Below are positions 25,538 to 34,667 of a stretch of DNA of 64,000 nt, piece by piece. The notes below the pieces were generated by a model. It saw only the letters and a program-made list of their open reading frames with translations. It searched no databases and had not been told where the DNA came from. The stretch spans positions 28,501-92,500 of the forward strand of contig NZ_JAHKKS010000003.1 in the NCBI RefSeq assembly GCF_019737615.1. The letters run 5' to 3'. The first letter of the stretch is position 1. Every line of letters begins with the position of its first letter. The position numbers were made by a program, and so were the translations under genes. The DNA is from Sphingobium xanthum (GTDB lineage: Bacteria; Pseudomonadota; Alphaproteobacteria; Sphingomonadales; Sphingomonadaceae).

Positions 25538-26275
25538 TCACTTCAAGCAACTTTCCAGTCCCTGCGTCCTGACCGATCCGCTGTAGCGCGCGATGCGATT
25601 GCCGTGGCGCAAGGTAAAGCCGCCCGGCGACTTGGCTTCGCGCTTCTTGGGCAAAGGCAGGATGGCGGCGATGCGCGCGGCTTCCGTGCGCGACAGCCGG
25701 TCCGCGCCGTGACCGAAATAGCGGATCGCGCCCGCCTGCACGCCATAGGTGCCGATGCCGGTCTCGGCGACGTTCAGATAGACTTCCATGATCCGGCGCT
25801 TGCCCCAGATCGCCTCGATCAGCACCGTGTACCAGGCTTCCAGACCTTTCCGGAAATAGCCGCCGCCTTGCCAGAGGAACACGTTCTTGGCGGTCTGCTG
25901 GCTGATCGTCGATCCGCCGCGGATGCGCCCGCCGCGCATGTTGCGCTCCATCGCCTGCTGGATCGCCTCGGTATCGAAGCCGTGATGCAGGCAGAATTTG
26001 GCGTCCTCGCCCGCAATGGCGGCACGCGGCATGTTGGGATCGATATCCGAGAGCGACACCCAGTCCTTGGTGATGCCATTGTCGTCAAACAGCATCGTAA
26101 GCGTCACGGGCACCGGCACGACCTTGTAGATGACCACCTGCGCGACCGAGATGCCGACAAAGGCGGTGGCGCCCATCAAGGCCCAGCGGAACAGCTTGCC
26201 CGGCAGCGTCCGCGGGTTGCCGGGGAAACGCCAGCGCCGCATCGTCGATCCGCGCCGTCCTGCCATTGTCGCCAT
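25538..26275 (-). CDS. mtgA: Monofunctional peptidoglycan glycosyltransferase
   Basis: 245 residues. An N-terminal membrane helix (LFRWALMGATAFVGISVAQVVIY) is followed by a single GT51 domain: AIAGEDAKFCLHHGFD with the catalytic Glu, then GGSTISQQTAKNVFLW, RRIMEVYLNVAETG and GVQAGAIRYFG. It polymerises lipid II into glycan strands but has no transpeptidase domain. ATG 26275 is chosen; the longer frame adds only unrelated residues. It starts 17 bp after the dihydroorotase gene on the same strand. Confidence 0.94.
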   Translation of the reverse strand: MATMAGRRGSTMRRWRFPGNPRTLPGKLFRWALMGATAFVGISVAQVVIYKVVPVPVTLTMLFDDNGITKDWVSLSDIDPNMPRAAIAGEDAKFCLHHGFDTEAIQQAMERNMRGGRIRGGSTISQQTAKNVFLWQGGGYFRKGLEAWYTVLIEAIWGKRRIMEVYLNVAETGIGTYGVQAGAIRYFGHGADRLSRTEAARIAAILPLPKKREAKSPGGFTLRHGNRIARYSGSVRTQGLESCLK

Positions 26276-26292
26276 GCCTGCCCCCTCCCCGC

Positions 26293-27630
26293 TCAGTGGC
26301 CCGGAAACGTCGTGGCTTCGAAGCGGACAGGCTCGCCGACCGCCGCATTGGCCAGCTGGTTCTCCCACATCACGCGATGTCCGCGCACGATCGTGCCGAC
26401 CGGCCGCCCGGTGATCTCCATGCCCTCGAACGGCGACCAGCCGCAGCGCGAGGCCATCCAGTCGGCGCCCATCGTCCAGCGCGCGCGCAGATCGACCACC
26501 GTGAAGTCCGCATCATAGCCGACCGCGATGCGCCCCTTGCCGACCAGGCCGAAGACGCGCTGCGGCCCGGCGCTGGTCATGTCGATGAAGCGCTGCAAGG
26601 TCAGGCGGCCATTGGCGACATGATCGAGCAGCAGCGGCACGAGCGTCTGCACGCCCGGCATGCCGCTGGGGCTCGCCGGATAGGTCTTGCTCTTCTCCTC
26701 GATCGTGTGCGGTGCATGGTCGGACCCCAACACGTCCGGCACGCCCTGGCCGACCCAGTGCCACAGCCCCTCACGATGCGCGCCGCTGCGGATCGGCGGG
26801 TTCATCTGCGCATAGGTGCCGAGGCGCGGATAGGCCTCCTCGCCGGCCAGCGTCAGATGCTGCGGCGTCACCTCGCAGGTCGCGACATCCTTGTTCTGCC
26901 CTAGAAACTCCAGCTCGGCCGGCGTCGTGACGTGCAGTACGTGGATGCGCCGGCCGGCGTCCCGCGCCAGCTTCACGATGCGTTTGGTCGCCAGCATCGC
27001 ACTCTCGTCGTCGCGCCAGACCGGATGGCTGGACGGATCGCCCTCGATCCGCTCGTCCTTGCGTGCGTTCATCCGCGCCTCGTCCTCGGCATGGATCGCG
27101 ACGCGGCGCCTGCCATGCGCGAGGCAACGCGCCAGCGCCTCGTCCTCGGCGACGAGCAGGCTCCCGGTCGAGGCGCCCATGAAGATCTTGATGCCCGCCG
27201 TACCCGGAATCTTCTCCAGCTCGCCCAGCTGCTCGGCATTGTCGCCGGTCGCGCCGACATAGAAGGCGTGATCGCACCACATGCGATGATGCGCGCGGGC
27301 GAGCTTGTCGTGGACGCGCTCGGCCGTGTCGGTATTGGGATTGGTGTTGGGCATCTCGAACACAGCGGTGACACCACCAAGCACGGCCGCGCGGCTGCCG
27401 GATTCGAGATCCTCCTTATGCTCCAGTCCCGGCTCGCGAAAATGGACTTGGCTGTCGATCACACCGGGGAGGACGTCCAGCCCCGTGCAGTCGATGACCT
27501 CGCCCGCACCGCCGAGGCTGGCGCCGATCGCAACAATTCTGCCGCCGGTGACGCCCACATCGACCGCCGCCGGGCCACCGGGCAGATGGACCGTGCCGTT
27601 CTTGAGGATGAGATCGAATGTCTGGGGCAT
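26293..27630 (-). CDS. pyrC: Dihydroorotase (type I family)
   Basis: 445 residues, amidohydrolase fold. LPGVIDSQVHFREPG is the first metal segment, GIKIFMGASTGSL contains the bridging-lysine region, AIHAEDE and HVLHVTT carry His ligands, and LGSDHAPH carries the catalytic Asp. It cyclises carbamoyl-aspartate in pyrimidine synthesis. The usual HVH motif reads QVH here, so the first zinc His is replaced by Gln. A related amidohydrolase (allantoinase or hydantoinase) is possible but less likely. Confidence 0.85.
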   Translation of the reverse strand: MPQTFDLILKNGTVHLPGGPAAVDVGVTGGRIVAIGASLGGAGEVIDCTGLDVLPGVIDSQVHFREPGLEHKEDLESGSRAAVLGGVTAVFEMPNTNPNTDTAERVHDKLARAHHRMWCDHAFYVGATGDNAEQLGELEKIPGTAGIKIFMGASTGSLLVAEDEALARCLAHGRRRVAIHAEDEARMNARKDERIEGDPSSHPVWRDDESAMLATKRIVKLARDAGRRIHVLHVTTPAELEFLGQNKDVATCEVTPQHLTLAGEEAYPRLGTYAQMNPPIRSGAHREGLWHWVGQGVPDVLGSDHAPHTIEEKSKTYPASPSGMPGVQTLVPLLLDHVANGRLTLQRFIDMTSAGPQRVFGLVGKGRIAVGYDADFTVVDLRARWTMGADWMASRCGWSPFEGMEITGRPVGTIVRGHRVMWENQLANAAVGEPVRFEATTFPGH

Positions 27631-27705
27631 GAATCTTTTCTCGCTTGGCGTCGGCGGTGAGCCGGACGGCTTGGCTATTGACCTTGCCTGTCCTACCTAA
27701 AGCCG

Positions 27706-28452
27706 ATGCTTCCGACCACCCTTCACGATCGCGCACTCGTCCGGGTCGGTGGCGCCGACGCTCGGCCCTTCCTCCAGGGCCTGCTGACGCAGGACATCCT
27801 GACCCTCGCGCCCGGTGCGCCGCGCTATGCGGGCTTGCTGACGCCGCAAGGCAAGGCGCTGTTCGACATGATCCTTTGGGCCGACCCCAAAGGCAGCGAC
27901 GATGTGCTGCTCGATTGCGAGGCCGGGCGCGCCGAGGCGCTGAGCCGACGGCTCAGCCTGTATCGCCTGCGCCGCCCTGTCACGATCACACCGGAAGAGA
28001 GTCTCGCCGTCCATTGGTCGATCGAGCCGCAAGACGGCGCCGCGCCCGATCCGCGCCTCGCCGCGCTCGGTCATCGCTGGCTCGCGCCGGCCGAACCGGG
28101 CGATGCGAGCGACGCCTTCCGCGCCCAGCGGCTCGCTCACGGCATTGCCGAAGGCGCGGCCGAGCTCGGTGAGGACAAGACGCTCTGGCTCGAGACCAAT
28201 GCCGAGGAACTGGGCGGCGTCGATTATGCCAAGGGCTGCTATGTCGGGCAGGAGAACACCGCGCGCATGCATTATCGCAACAAGGTGAACCGCCGCCTCG
28301 TCGTCCTCCCACTCGACAAGTCCGATCCGGCGCGGCTGCGCATCGCCTACCCCGCGCTCGGCCTTGCCATCGATCATCGCCCGGTCGATACGCTGGCCGA
28401 CGTGCCGCTGCCAGACTGGCTCGCACAGGCGGTCGCCGAGAGCGCCGAATGA
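27706..28452 (+). CDS. ygfZ: YgfZ/GcvT-fold folate-binding protein
   Basis: 248 residues. The family signature KGCYVGQENTARM with its conserved Cys is present near residue 180, and the N-terminus (HDRALVRVGGADARPFLQGLLTQDI) is typical. YgfZ uses tetrahydrofolate to help Fe-S cluster assembly or repair. It is divergent from pyrC. Its stop overlaps the next gene by ATGA, so the two are probably cotranslated. Confidence 0.9.
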   Translation: MLPTTLHDRALVRVGGADARPFLQGLLTQDILTLAPGAPRYAGLLTPQGKALFDMILWADPKGSDDVLLDCEAGRAEALSRRLSLYRLRRPVTITPEESLAVHWSIEPQDGAAPDPRLAALGHRWLAPAEPGDASDAFRAQRLAHGIAEGAAELGEDKTLWLETNAEELGGVDYAKGCYVGQENTARMHYRNKVNRRLVVLPLDKSDPARLRIAYPALGLAIDHRPVDTLADVPLPDWLAQAVAESAE

Positions 28453-29195
28453 TGCGGCGTCTCCTCGCGGCGATCCTGCTGCTGCTCGGCGCGACCGCCG
28501 CGCGGGCCGACATCAAGTGGGAAATCGTGAAGACCTTGCCGCACGACACGCGCGCCTTCACGCAGGGGCTCTTCATCGCCGACGGGCAGCTCTACGAAAG
28601 CACCGGCATCGTCGGCCGATCGGAACTGCGCGTGCTCAGCCTCGACGAGGCGAAATTGCTGCGCAGCAAGCCGATCCGCACAGACCTCTTCGGCGAGGGG
28701 ATCGCGCCCTGGAAGGACCGACTGGTCAGCATCACCTGGCAGAGCGGCCTCGGCTTCGTCTGGCGCCGCAAGGACTTCAAGCAGGTCAAGAGCTTCTCCT
28801 ATCCGGGCGAGGGCTGGGGTCTCACCAGCGATGAGCATTCGCTCATCATGAGCGACGGCACGGCGGAGCTGCGTTTCCTCGACCCGGAGACGCACAAGGA
28901 GCGCCAGCGCATCACCGTGACCTGGGACGGCGTGCCGGTGCAAAATCTCAACGAACTCGAATATGCGCGCGGCGCCGTCTACGCGAACATCTGGTACTCG
29001 CCGATGATCGCGAAAATCGATCCCAAGACCGGCGCCGTCACCGACTGGATCAATCTCTCCGAACTGGTCGCGAGCAATATCGGCCGCGACTCCGGGGCCG
29101 TGCTGAACGGTATCGCCTGGGACGAGAAGGCCGAACTTCTCTATGTCACCGGCAAGAACTGGCCCCATCTCTACGCGCTGCGCCTGACGCAATGA
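28449..29195 (+). CDS. Glutaminyl-peptide cyclotransferase, exported
   Basis: 248 residues. The signal peptide ends at AARA. The five-bladed propeller of the plant/bacterial-type glutaminyl cyclotransferase follows: AFTQGLFIADGQLYESTG, VSITWQSGLGFVWR, GEGWGLTSDEHSLIMSDG, LNELEYARGAVYANIW and LNGIAWDE. It converts N-terminal Gln of exported peptides to pyroglutamate in the periplasm. It overlaps ygfZ by 4 bases. Confidence 0.92.
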   Translation: MMRRLLAAILLLLGATAARADIKWEIVKTLPHDTRAFTQGLFIADGQLYESTGIVGRSELRVLSLDEAKLLRSKPIRTDLFGEGIAPWKDRLVSITWQSGLGFVWRRKDFKQVKSFSYPGEGWGLTSDEHSLIMSDGTAELRFLDPETHKERQRITVTWDGVPVQNLNELEYARGAVYANIWYSPMIAKIDPKTGAVTDWINLSELVASNIGRDSGAVLNGIAWDEKAELLYVTGKNWPHLYALRLTQ

Positions 29196-29278
29196 TGCGC
29201 ATTTGATCCCGGTCAAAGCGCCGGTCCGGTCCCTTGCCTAGGCTCGCCTGCGAAAAGCAAGCAGGAGGAACAGGTGCC

Positions 29279-29464
29279 ATGGGCCAGCGCAATATCGGCA
29301 CTATCGACCGGCTTCTACGCATCGTCATCGGCATCGTGCTGATCGCACTCGTCTTCGTCGGCCCCAGGACGCCGTGGGGCTGGATCGGCCTCGTGCCCCT
29401 GCTGACCGCCCTCATCGGCACATGCCCGCTTTATTCGCTGATCGGCCTGAAAACGCGATCCTGA
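29279..29464 (+). CDS. DUF2892-type small inner-membrane protein
   Basis: 61 residues. The pattern MGQRNIGTIDRLLRIVIGIVLI, WGWIGLVPLLTALIGTCPLYSLIGL is the DUF2892 (YgaP-tail) family with two membrane helices and the conserved CPLY. GGAGGA is 8 nt upstream of ATG 29279. Function is unknown; some relatives are fused to rhodanese domains, which suggests sulfur handling. A hairpin repeat begins at its stop codon. Confidence 0.85.
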   Translation: MGQRNIGTIDRLLRIVIGIVLIALVFVGPRTPWGWIGLVPLLTALIGTCPLYSLIGLKTRS

Positions 29465-29510
29465 GCATCGTGCAGAAAGGTGGGAACCGGTTTTCTGCAA
29501 TAAACGATGC
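29465..29510. repeat. Hairpin repeat (GGTGGGAACCGGTTTTCTGC type)
   Basis: GCATCG.GCAGAAA on the left pairs with TTTCTGC...CGATGC on the right, enclosing GGTGGGAACCGG. It begins one base after the DUF2892 stop. The motif recurs widely in Alphaproteobacteria; a related inverted fragment (GCAAAACCGGTTCCC) lies near 38130. It could serve as a transcript end. Confidence 0.6.
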
Positions 29511-29623
29511 GACAACAAAAACTGAGAGCGAGCTGGGTGATCCGAATGTCACGCTGCCCGCTCTGACCGACAGGTTTGCGCCCCCTTGCCCCTCCCGTCC
29601 GGGGCAGTCAGGGCCAGCGCAAA

Positions 29624-29656
29624 GGAGGCCTCCTCTTGGCAGCAGAGGGGGCCTCC
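29624..29656. repeat. G/C-rich intergenic hairpin
   Basis: GGAGGCCTCCTCT and AGAGGGGGCCTCC form a 13-bp stem with one mismatch around a 7-nt loop. It lies between the convergent DUF2892 and DsbA-like genes, 34 bp beyond the 3' end of the latter. Confidence 0.6.
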
Positions 29657-29690
29657 AACGCGCGGTTGGAAAGAAGCCCCCCGGTCGGCC

Positions 29691-30512
29691 TCAGCCCTTG
29701 TCGCGCGCCTTCTGGATCGCTGCCTTCAGCACGTCATAGCCGACCTGGCCGTTGAACATCTCGTCGCCGACGACGAACAGGGGCGTGCCTTCGCCGCCAA
29801 GCGCCTGCGCCAGGCGGATATTGCCCATCAGCGCCTCGTCCCGGCTGGAATCACCGAGCGCCGCCTTGGCCTGCGCCGCGTCCAGCCCGGCCTTGGCCGC
29901 GGCCTTCAGCACGAGGTCGGATTCGACACCGCCGGCCGCATACATGGCCTGGTGAAACGATGTGAACTTGCCCGCTTCCGCCGCCAGCATGCTGACTTTC
30001 GCCGCACCGGCGCTGCCCTGCGTGATCACCGGCAGCTCGTGATAGACGATGCGCAAGTCCGGATTGTCCTTCACCAGCCGCTGCAGGTCGGGCAGCGAGG
30101 CGCGGCAATAGCCGCAGGCATAGTCCATGAACGCGACCAGCGTGACGCGCGGCCTCTCCGCGCCTTCCCACGCGCCCTTGTACGGCGTTTCGAGTTCAGC
30201 GCGATTCTCGTCGATCTTGGCCGCCGCTTCCCTCGCCTGCAGCCGCTTCACCGCCTCGGGAATGATCTCGGGATGCTCGAGGATATAGTCGCGCACGATC
30301 GCCTCGATCGCGGCGCGATCGGTCGCCGCGACCGCCTTGGACTCGCTGTCCGCCGCCGCATAGGCGACGGCCGCGCCGCCCGTAACCAACATGGCAATCA
30401 GCGTGGGAGCAACCAGCCGGCGGCGCGTGCGCGTGCCCGTGCGCGTCGTCAGCGCCGACAGGATCACCCCTCCCGCGCGCAGGATGGTCTTCAGCGTCGG
30501 CCTGTCGGTCAT
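29691..30512 (-). CDS. DsbA-family thioredoxin-fold oxidoreductase, membrane-anchored or exported
   Basis: 273 residues. N-terminal basic region, a hydrophobic signal/anchor (VAPTLIAMLVTGGAAVAYAA), a helical stalk with IEAIVRDYILEHPEIIPEAVKRL as in ScsC/Com1-type proteins, then the thioredoxin fold with VTLVAFMDYACGYCRASLPDL (CGYC active site) and the cis-Pro GTPLFVVGDE. It makes or isomerises disulfides in periplasmic proteins. Its start overlaps the M48 protease stop by 4 bases (ATGA). Confidence 0.9.
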   Translation of the reverse strand: MTDRPTLKTILRAGGVILSALTTRTGTRTRRRLVAPTLIAMLVTGGAAVAYAAADSESKAVAATDRAAIEAIVRDYILEHPEIIPEAVKRLQAREAAAKIDENRAELETPYKGAWEGAERPRVTLVAFMDYACGYCRASLPDLQRLVKDNPDLRIVYHELPVITQGSAGAAKVSMLAAEAGKFTSFHQAMYAAGGVESDLVLKAAAKAGLDAAQAKAALGDSSRDEALMGNIRLAQALGGEGTPLFVVGDEMFNGQVGYDVLKAAIQKARDKG

Positions 30513-31891
30513 TTCTTCCTGGTTCTTTCCATGGCCGCGCGGCTCACCATCGCGATGTCCTGCGCGCGGATAAAATCGGGCGTGCCCTGGCTGATGCCGC
30601 TCATCGCCACTTCAGCATGGCGCAGCGCCAGCGCAGCCTGGCCTTCCATCGAATAGCGCTCGGCCGTCGCCAGCGCCGCCCGTGCCGTATCGCCCTTGCG
30701 CTGATAGACATTGCCGAGCGCATACCAGCCGAACGGATTGTCATTGTCGCGCGACAGGGCATTGCGCAGGACGCGCTCGGCCTCGGCGAGATAAGCGTCG
30801 TCGTCCGTCGCGAGCAGCGCATGGCCGAGCAAGGTCGCGATCAGCGGCTGGCCACCCGTGCGCTCGACAGCTTCGCGCAGCGGCGGGATCGCCTGCGCCG
30901 GCTTGCCGGATTCGAGCAGTACCTGCCCTTCCAGTTCCAGGAAATAGGGATCGTGCGGCGCTGTCTTGAGCAACGCCTCGACCTCGCCCAGCGCTTTGTC
31001 GGTATAGGCGCTCTTGTGATAGGCATAGGCGCGTGCATAGCGCGCCGGCACCGAAAGATCGGTTTCGGGATAGAGCTGGAGCGTGCGCTGCGGCTCGCTC
31101 ACGAAGCCGATGAGCTTGGCCTTCACGCGCTGAAACCTCGCCTCGAGCGCAGGATCGGTCGGCTTGTTCCAGGCGGGATCATTCTCATAGACGTGCGTCA
31201 AGGTCGCCACGCGATCGCTGGAGAGCGGGTGCGTGCGGAAATAGGTGTCCTGCGGGACATAGAGCCGATATTCGAGATTCTGCAGCTTCTTGAAGAATTC
31301 GAGGCTGCCCTTGCCACTGATTCCCGCATCATGGAGATAGCGCGCGCCGGCCGCGTCCGCGCTGGACTCCTGCGCCCGGTTGAACGCAAGGAACTTACCC
31401 ATGGCGGCCTGCTGGCCCATCGCCATGATGCCCATGCCGGCCTCACCGCCGCCCGCCGCCATCGCCGCCGCGCCGAGCAGCAAGGTGACGAGCTGGATGC
31501 CCGTCGCCTCCTTGATGCCTTCCATCGAGCGGATGACGTGACCGCCTTCGACATGGCCCAGCTCGTGCGCCATCACGCCCTGAACCTGATTGAGATTGTC
31601 GGCCTGCGCGATGAGGCCGCTATGGAACCAGACCGCCTGCCCGCCCGCCACGAAGGCGTTAATGCTGGGGTCGTTGATCACCATGATCTGGACGTTGCGT
31701 TCTCGAAATCCGGCGGCACGGACCAGCGGCGCCGACGCATCCTGCATCAGCGCCTCGGTCTCTGCATCGCGCAGGATCGACTGCGCCCATGCGCCCTGCG
31801 CCGCGATCAGCCCTGCCGCCGCCAGCACGGCGCAGATGCGTGCAAGCATCCGCAACGCGCGACCGGCGAGCGAGGGAATCGGGAAAGCCAT
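30509..31891 (-). CDS. M48-family periplasmic metalloprotease with TPR tail (BepA-like)
   Basis: 460 residues. The signal peptide ends near GAWAQ. The zinc motif HELGHVEGGH lies in the N-terminal half, with downstream ESSADAAGARYL supplying the third ligand. A C-terminal TPR-like array (PYFLELEGQVLLESGKPAQAI, NPFGWYALGNVYQRKGDTARA) follows. This is the BepA/YfgC layout: periplasmic protease-chaperone acting on outer-membrane protein assembly. ATG 31891 is chosen; a second ATG at 31849 is also possible. It shares an operon with the DsbA-like gene. Confidence 0.92.
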   Translation of the reverse strand: MAFPIPSLAGRALRMLARICAVLAAAGLIAAQGAWAQSILRDAETEALMQDASAPLVRAAGFRERNVQIMVINDPSINAFVAGGQAVWFHSGLIAQADNLNQVQGVMAHELGHVEGGHVIRSMEGIKEATGIQLVTLLLGAAAMAAGGGEAGMGIMAMGQQAAMGKFLAFNRAQESSADAAGARYLHDAGISGKGSLEFFKKLQNLEYRLYVPQDTYFRTHPLSSDRVATLTHVYENDPAWNKPTDPALEARFQRVKAKLIGFVSEPQRTLQLYPETDLSVPARYARAYAYHKSAYTDKALGEVEALLKTAPHDPYFLELEGQVLLESGKPAQAIPPLREAVERTGGQPLIATLLGHALLATDDDAYLAEAERVLRNALSRDNDNPFGWYALGNVYQRKGDTARAALATAERYSMEGQAALALRHAEVAMSGISQGTPDFIRAQDIAMVSRAAMERTRKK

Positions 31892-31985
31892 CGGGCGGCC
31901 TATGCCCGCCGCAGCCTGAACCCCGGCTGACGGACCGACACAACGGTCCGCAGCACGGGTTCGGCCCGAGGCGGGCGCCGGCCGG

Positions 31986-34667
31986 TCACGCTCCGAACGT
32001 GCGCTGCCACCAGCCACGGCGCGGAGTGCCATCGGCGTCCTCACCATCGGCGCCTGCGTCCCCGACCTCTGGCGCATCCGCAACCATGGTCTCGGCGGGC
32101 TCATCGGACCTAGCCGCGAGCGCGACGGGTTCCGCTGCCTTGCGGCGCGGACGACGCTTGGGCGCAGGAGCCTCCTCCCGTGTGGTCGGCTCCTCTGCAG
32201 CCGGAGCCTCAGCAACCGGTTCCGGCGCGGACGACGCTTCCGCCTCGACCGGCGCGGCTGCGGCAGCCGGAGCCTTGCGGCGCGTGCGGCGCTTGGGCGC
32301 GGCTTCTTCGGCGGCAGGCGCTTCCTCGGCGACGGGCGCGTCGGTCAGCTCGGGCGAAACCTCGACCTCGACAGCGGCTTCCGCATCGACCTCTGCTGCC
32401 GGAACGGCCTTGCGGCTGCTGCGGCGACGCGCCGGAGCAGGCGCCTCCTCTTCGACGACCGGCTCGGGCGACGCCGCGACCGGCTCGGCCTCGCTCGGCA
32501 CCTCTGCGTCGGTCGCGTCACCTGCCTCGGCATGGCCGTTGCCCTGGCCACCGCGCCGGCGGCGGCCGCCACGACGGCCACGACGGCTGCGACGCGGCTG
32601 ATCATCGCCCGATTCGGGCGCGCCGGCTTCGGCTTCCTCGCGGGTATCGCCTTCGCCTTCGCTCTCGCCGTCTTCTTCACCGGCTTCGCCGGAAGCGGCC
32701 TCGGCTGGACCTTCTTCGCCATCGCGACGGCCACGACGGCCACGACGGCGACGCTTGCGCTTGTTGCGGCCGGCGTCATCCCGATCGCCGTCGCGTGCGG
32801 CGCGACGCGGCTCGTCCCGTGCTTCCTCTTCTTCTTCTTCTTCTTCCTCGTCCTCTTCCTCGAAGATTTCCTCTTCGTCTTCGGAGTCGAGGGGCTCGAC
32901 GATGGGCGCATAGCTTACCTGCATCGTCGGACGCGGACCGCTGGCCTCGACCGACATGCGCGCGCCCTCGACCTCGCCGTCGGGCAGGATCATGATCGTC
33001 ACGCCATAGCGGTTCTCGATCTCGTCGAGTTCGCGGCGCTTGTTGTTGAGCACGTAGAAGGCCGCTTCCTGGCTCGCGCGCAGGGTGATGAGGCTGCCGC
33101 GACCGCGCGCCGCCTCTTCCTCCAGCATGCGCAGCGCCGAGAGACCGGCCGAAGACGCCGTGCGGACAAGGCCCGTGCCTTCGCAATGCGGGCAGGCACG
33201 GGTCGATGCTTCGAGCACGCCGGTGCGCAGGCGCTGACGGCTCATCTCCATGAGGCCGAAGCCGGAGATGCGGCCGACCTGGATGCGCGCCCGGTCGTCC
33301 TTGAGCGCTTCCTTCATCGCCTTCTCGACTTTGCGGATGTTGGAGTTGTGCTCCATGTCGATGAAGTCGATGACGACGAGGCCCGCCATGTCGCGCAGGC
33401 GGAGCTGCCGGGCGATCTCGCGCGCCGCTTCCAGATTGGTCGCGGTGGCGGTCTGCTCGATATTATGCTCGCGGGTCGAACGGCCGGAGTTGATGTCGAT
33501 CGAGACGAGCGCCTCGGTCGGGTTGATCACCAGATAGCCGCCCGAACGCAGCTGCACGACGGGATTGTACATCGCCGCAAGCTGATCCTCGACGCTGAAG
33601 CGCTGGAACAGCGAGACCGCATCGGCATATTGCTTCACACGCCGGGCATGGCTCGGCATCAGCAGCTTCATGAAGTCCTTCGCCTGGCGATAGCCTTCAT
33701 CGCCCTCGACGATCACTTCCTCGATGTCGCGATGATAGATGTCGCGGATCGCGCGCTTGATGAGATCGCTGTCATTGTGGATCAGCGCCGGCGCCGACGC
33801 CTTGATCGTGTTCTCGCGAATCTCGTCCCACAGGCGTGCAAGATAGTCGAAATCACGGCGGATCTCGGTCTTGGTGCGCGAGAGGCCGGCAGTGCGCACG
33901 ATGCAGCCCATGCTCGAGGGCAGCTTCATGTCGGCGATGATCGACTTCAGGCGCTTGCGGTCGGTCGCGTTGCTGATCTTGCGCGAGATGCCGCCGCCAT
34001 GGCTGGTGTTGGGCATCAGCACGCAATAGCGGCCGGCGAGGCTCAGATAGGTCGTCAGCGCCGCGCCCTTGTTGCCGCGCTCTTCCTTGACGACCTGGAC
34101 GAGCAGCACCTGGCGGCGCTTGATGACGTCCTGGATCTTGTAGCGGCGGCGCAGCGCCATGCGCTTGTGCTTCAGCTCATCGGCAGCCGCATTGTCGGCG
34201 GCCCGGCCGTTGCGCCGCGCCGGCTTGGCTTCGGCATGCTCGCTGTCCTCGTCCTCGTCGTCGCCATGGTCCGGGCGCTCGACGATCTCGACGTCGCCGG
34301 CATGATCATGATCGTGATCATGCTCGCCGTCCTCGTCGTCATCGTCCAGTTCGCCGCGCAGGGCGGCTTCCTCGGCGGCGTGCGCGGCTTCTTCAGCCAG
34401 CAGTGCCTCGCGGTCCTCGCGTGGAATCTGGTAATAGTCGGGATGGATTTCCGAAAAAGCCAGGAAGCCGTGGCGATTGCCGCCATAATCGACAAAAGCT
34501 GCCTGCAGCGACGGCTCTACGCGCGTGACCTTGGCAAGATAGATATTTCCCTTGAGCTGTTTGTGCTCGGCTGATTCGAAATCAAACTCCTCGATCCGGT
34601 TCCCCGTTACGACCGCGACCCGGGTTTCTTCCCGGTGGCGCGCATCGATCAACATACGCATTGTCAT
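31986..34667 (-). CDS. rne: Ribonuclease E/G
   Basis: 893 residues. The N-terminal S1 domain (KGNIYLAKVTRVEPSLQAAFVDYG) is interrupted by an acidic, His-rich insertion (about 90-165). The catalytic DNase-I-like region includes VSIDINSGRS and VIDFIDM. The Zn-link CPHCEGTG follows. The C-terminal third is low-complexity, alternating acidic and Arg-rich blocks, and probably scaffolds a degradosome. It processes rRNA and tRNA and starts mRNA decay. A 510-bp leader lies upstream, suited to autoregulation as known for rne. Confidence 0.95.
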   Translation of the reverse strand: MTMRMLIDARHREETRVAVVTGNRIEEFDFESAEHKQLKGNIYLAKVTRVEPSLQAAFVDYGGNRHGFLAFSEIHPDYYQIPREDREALLAEEAAHAAEEAALRGELDDDDEDGEHDHDHDHAGDVEIVERPDHGDDEDEDSEHAEAKPARRNGRAADNAAADELKHKRMALRRRYKIQDVIKRRQVLLVQVVKEERGNKGAALTTYLSLAGRYCVLMPNTSHGGGISRKISNATDRKRLKSIIADMKLPSSMGCIVRTAGLSRTKTEIRRDFDYLARLWDEIRENTIKASAPALIHNDSDLIKRAIRDIYHRDIEEVIVEGDEGYRQAKDFMKLLMPSHARRVKQYADAVSLFQRFSVEDQLAAMYNPVVQLRSGGYLVINPTEALVSIDINSGRSTREHNIEQTATATNLEAAREIARQLRLRDMAGLVVIDFIDMEHNSNIRKVEKAMKEALKDDRARIQVGRISGFGLMEMSRQRLRTGVLEASTRACPHCEGTGLVRTASSAGLSALRMLEEEAARGRGSLITLRASQEAAFYVLNNKRRELDEIENRYGVTIMILPDGEVEGARMSVEASGPRPTMQVSYAPIVEPLDSEDEEEIFEEEDEEEEEEEEEARDEPRRAARDGDRDDAGRNKRKRRRRGRRGRRDGEEGPAEAASGEAGEEDGESEGEGDTREEAEAGAPESGDDQPRRSRRGRRGGRRRRGGQGNGHAEAGDATDAEVPSEAEPVAASPEPVVEEEAPAPARRRSSRKAVPAAEVDAEAAVEVEVSPELTDAPVAEEAPAAEEAAPKRRTRRKAPAAAAAPVEAEASSAPEPVAEAPAAEEPTTREEAPAPKRRPRRKAAEPVALAARSDEPAETMVADAPEVGDAGADGEDADGTPRRGWWQRTFGA

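Noticed and set aside
32532..34574. 680-codon open frame antisense to rne
   Set aside because: Mostly complement of the repetitive acidic/basic codons of RNase E; no recognisable domain.
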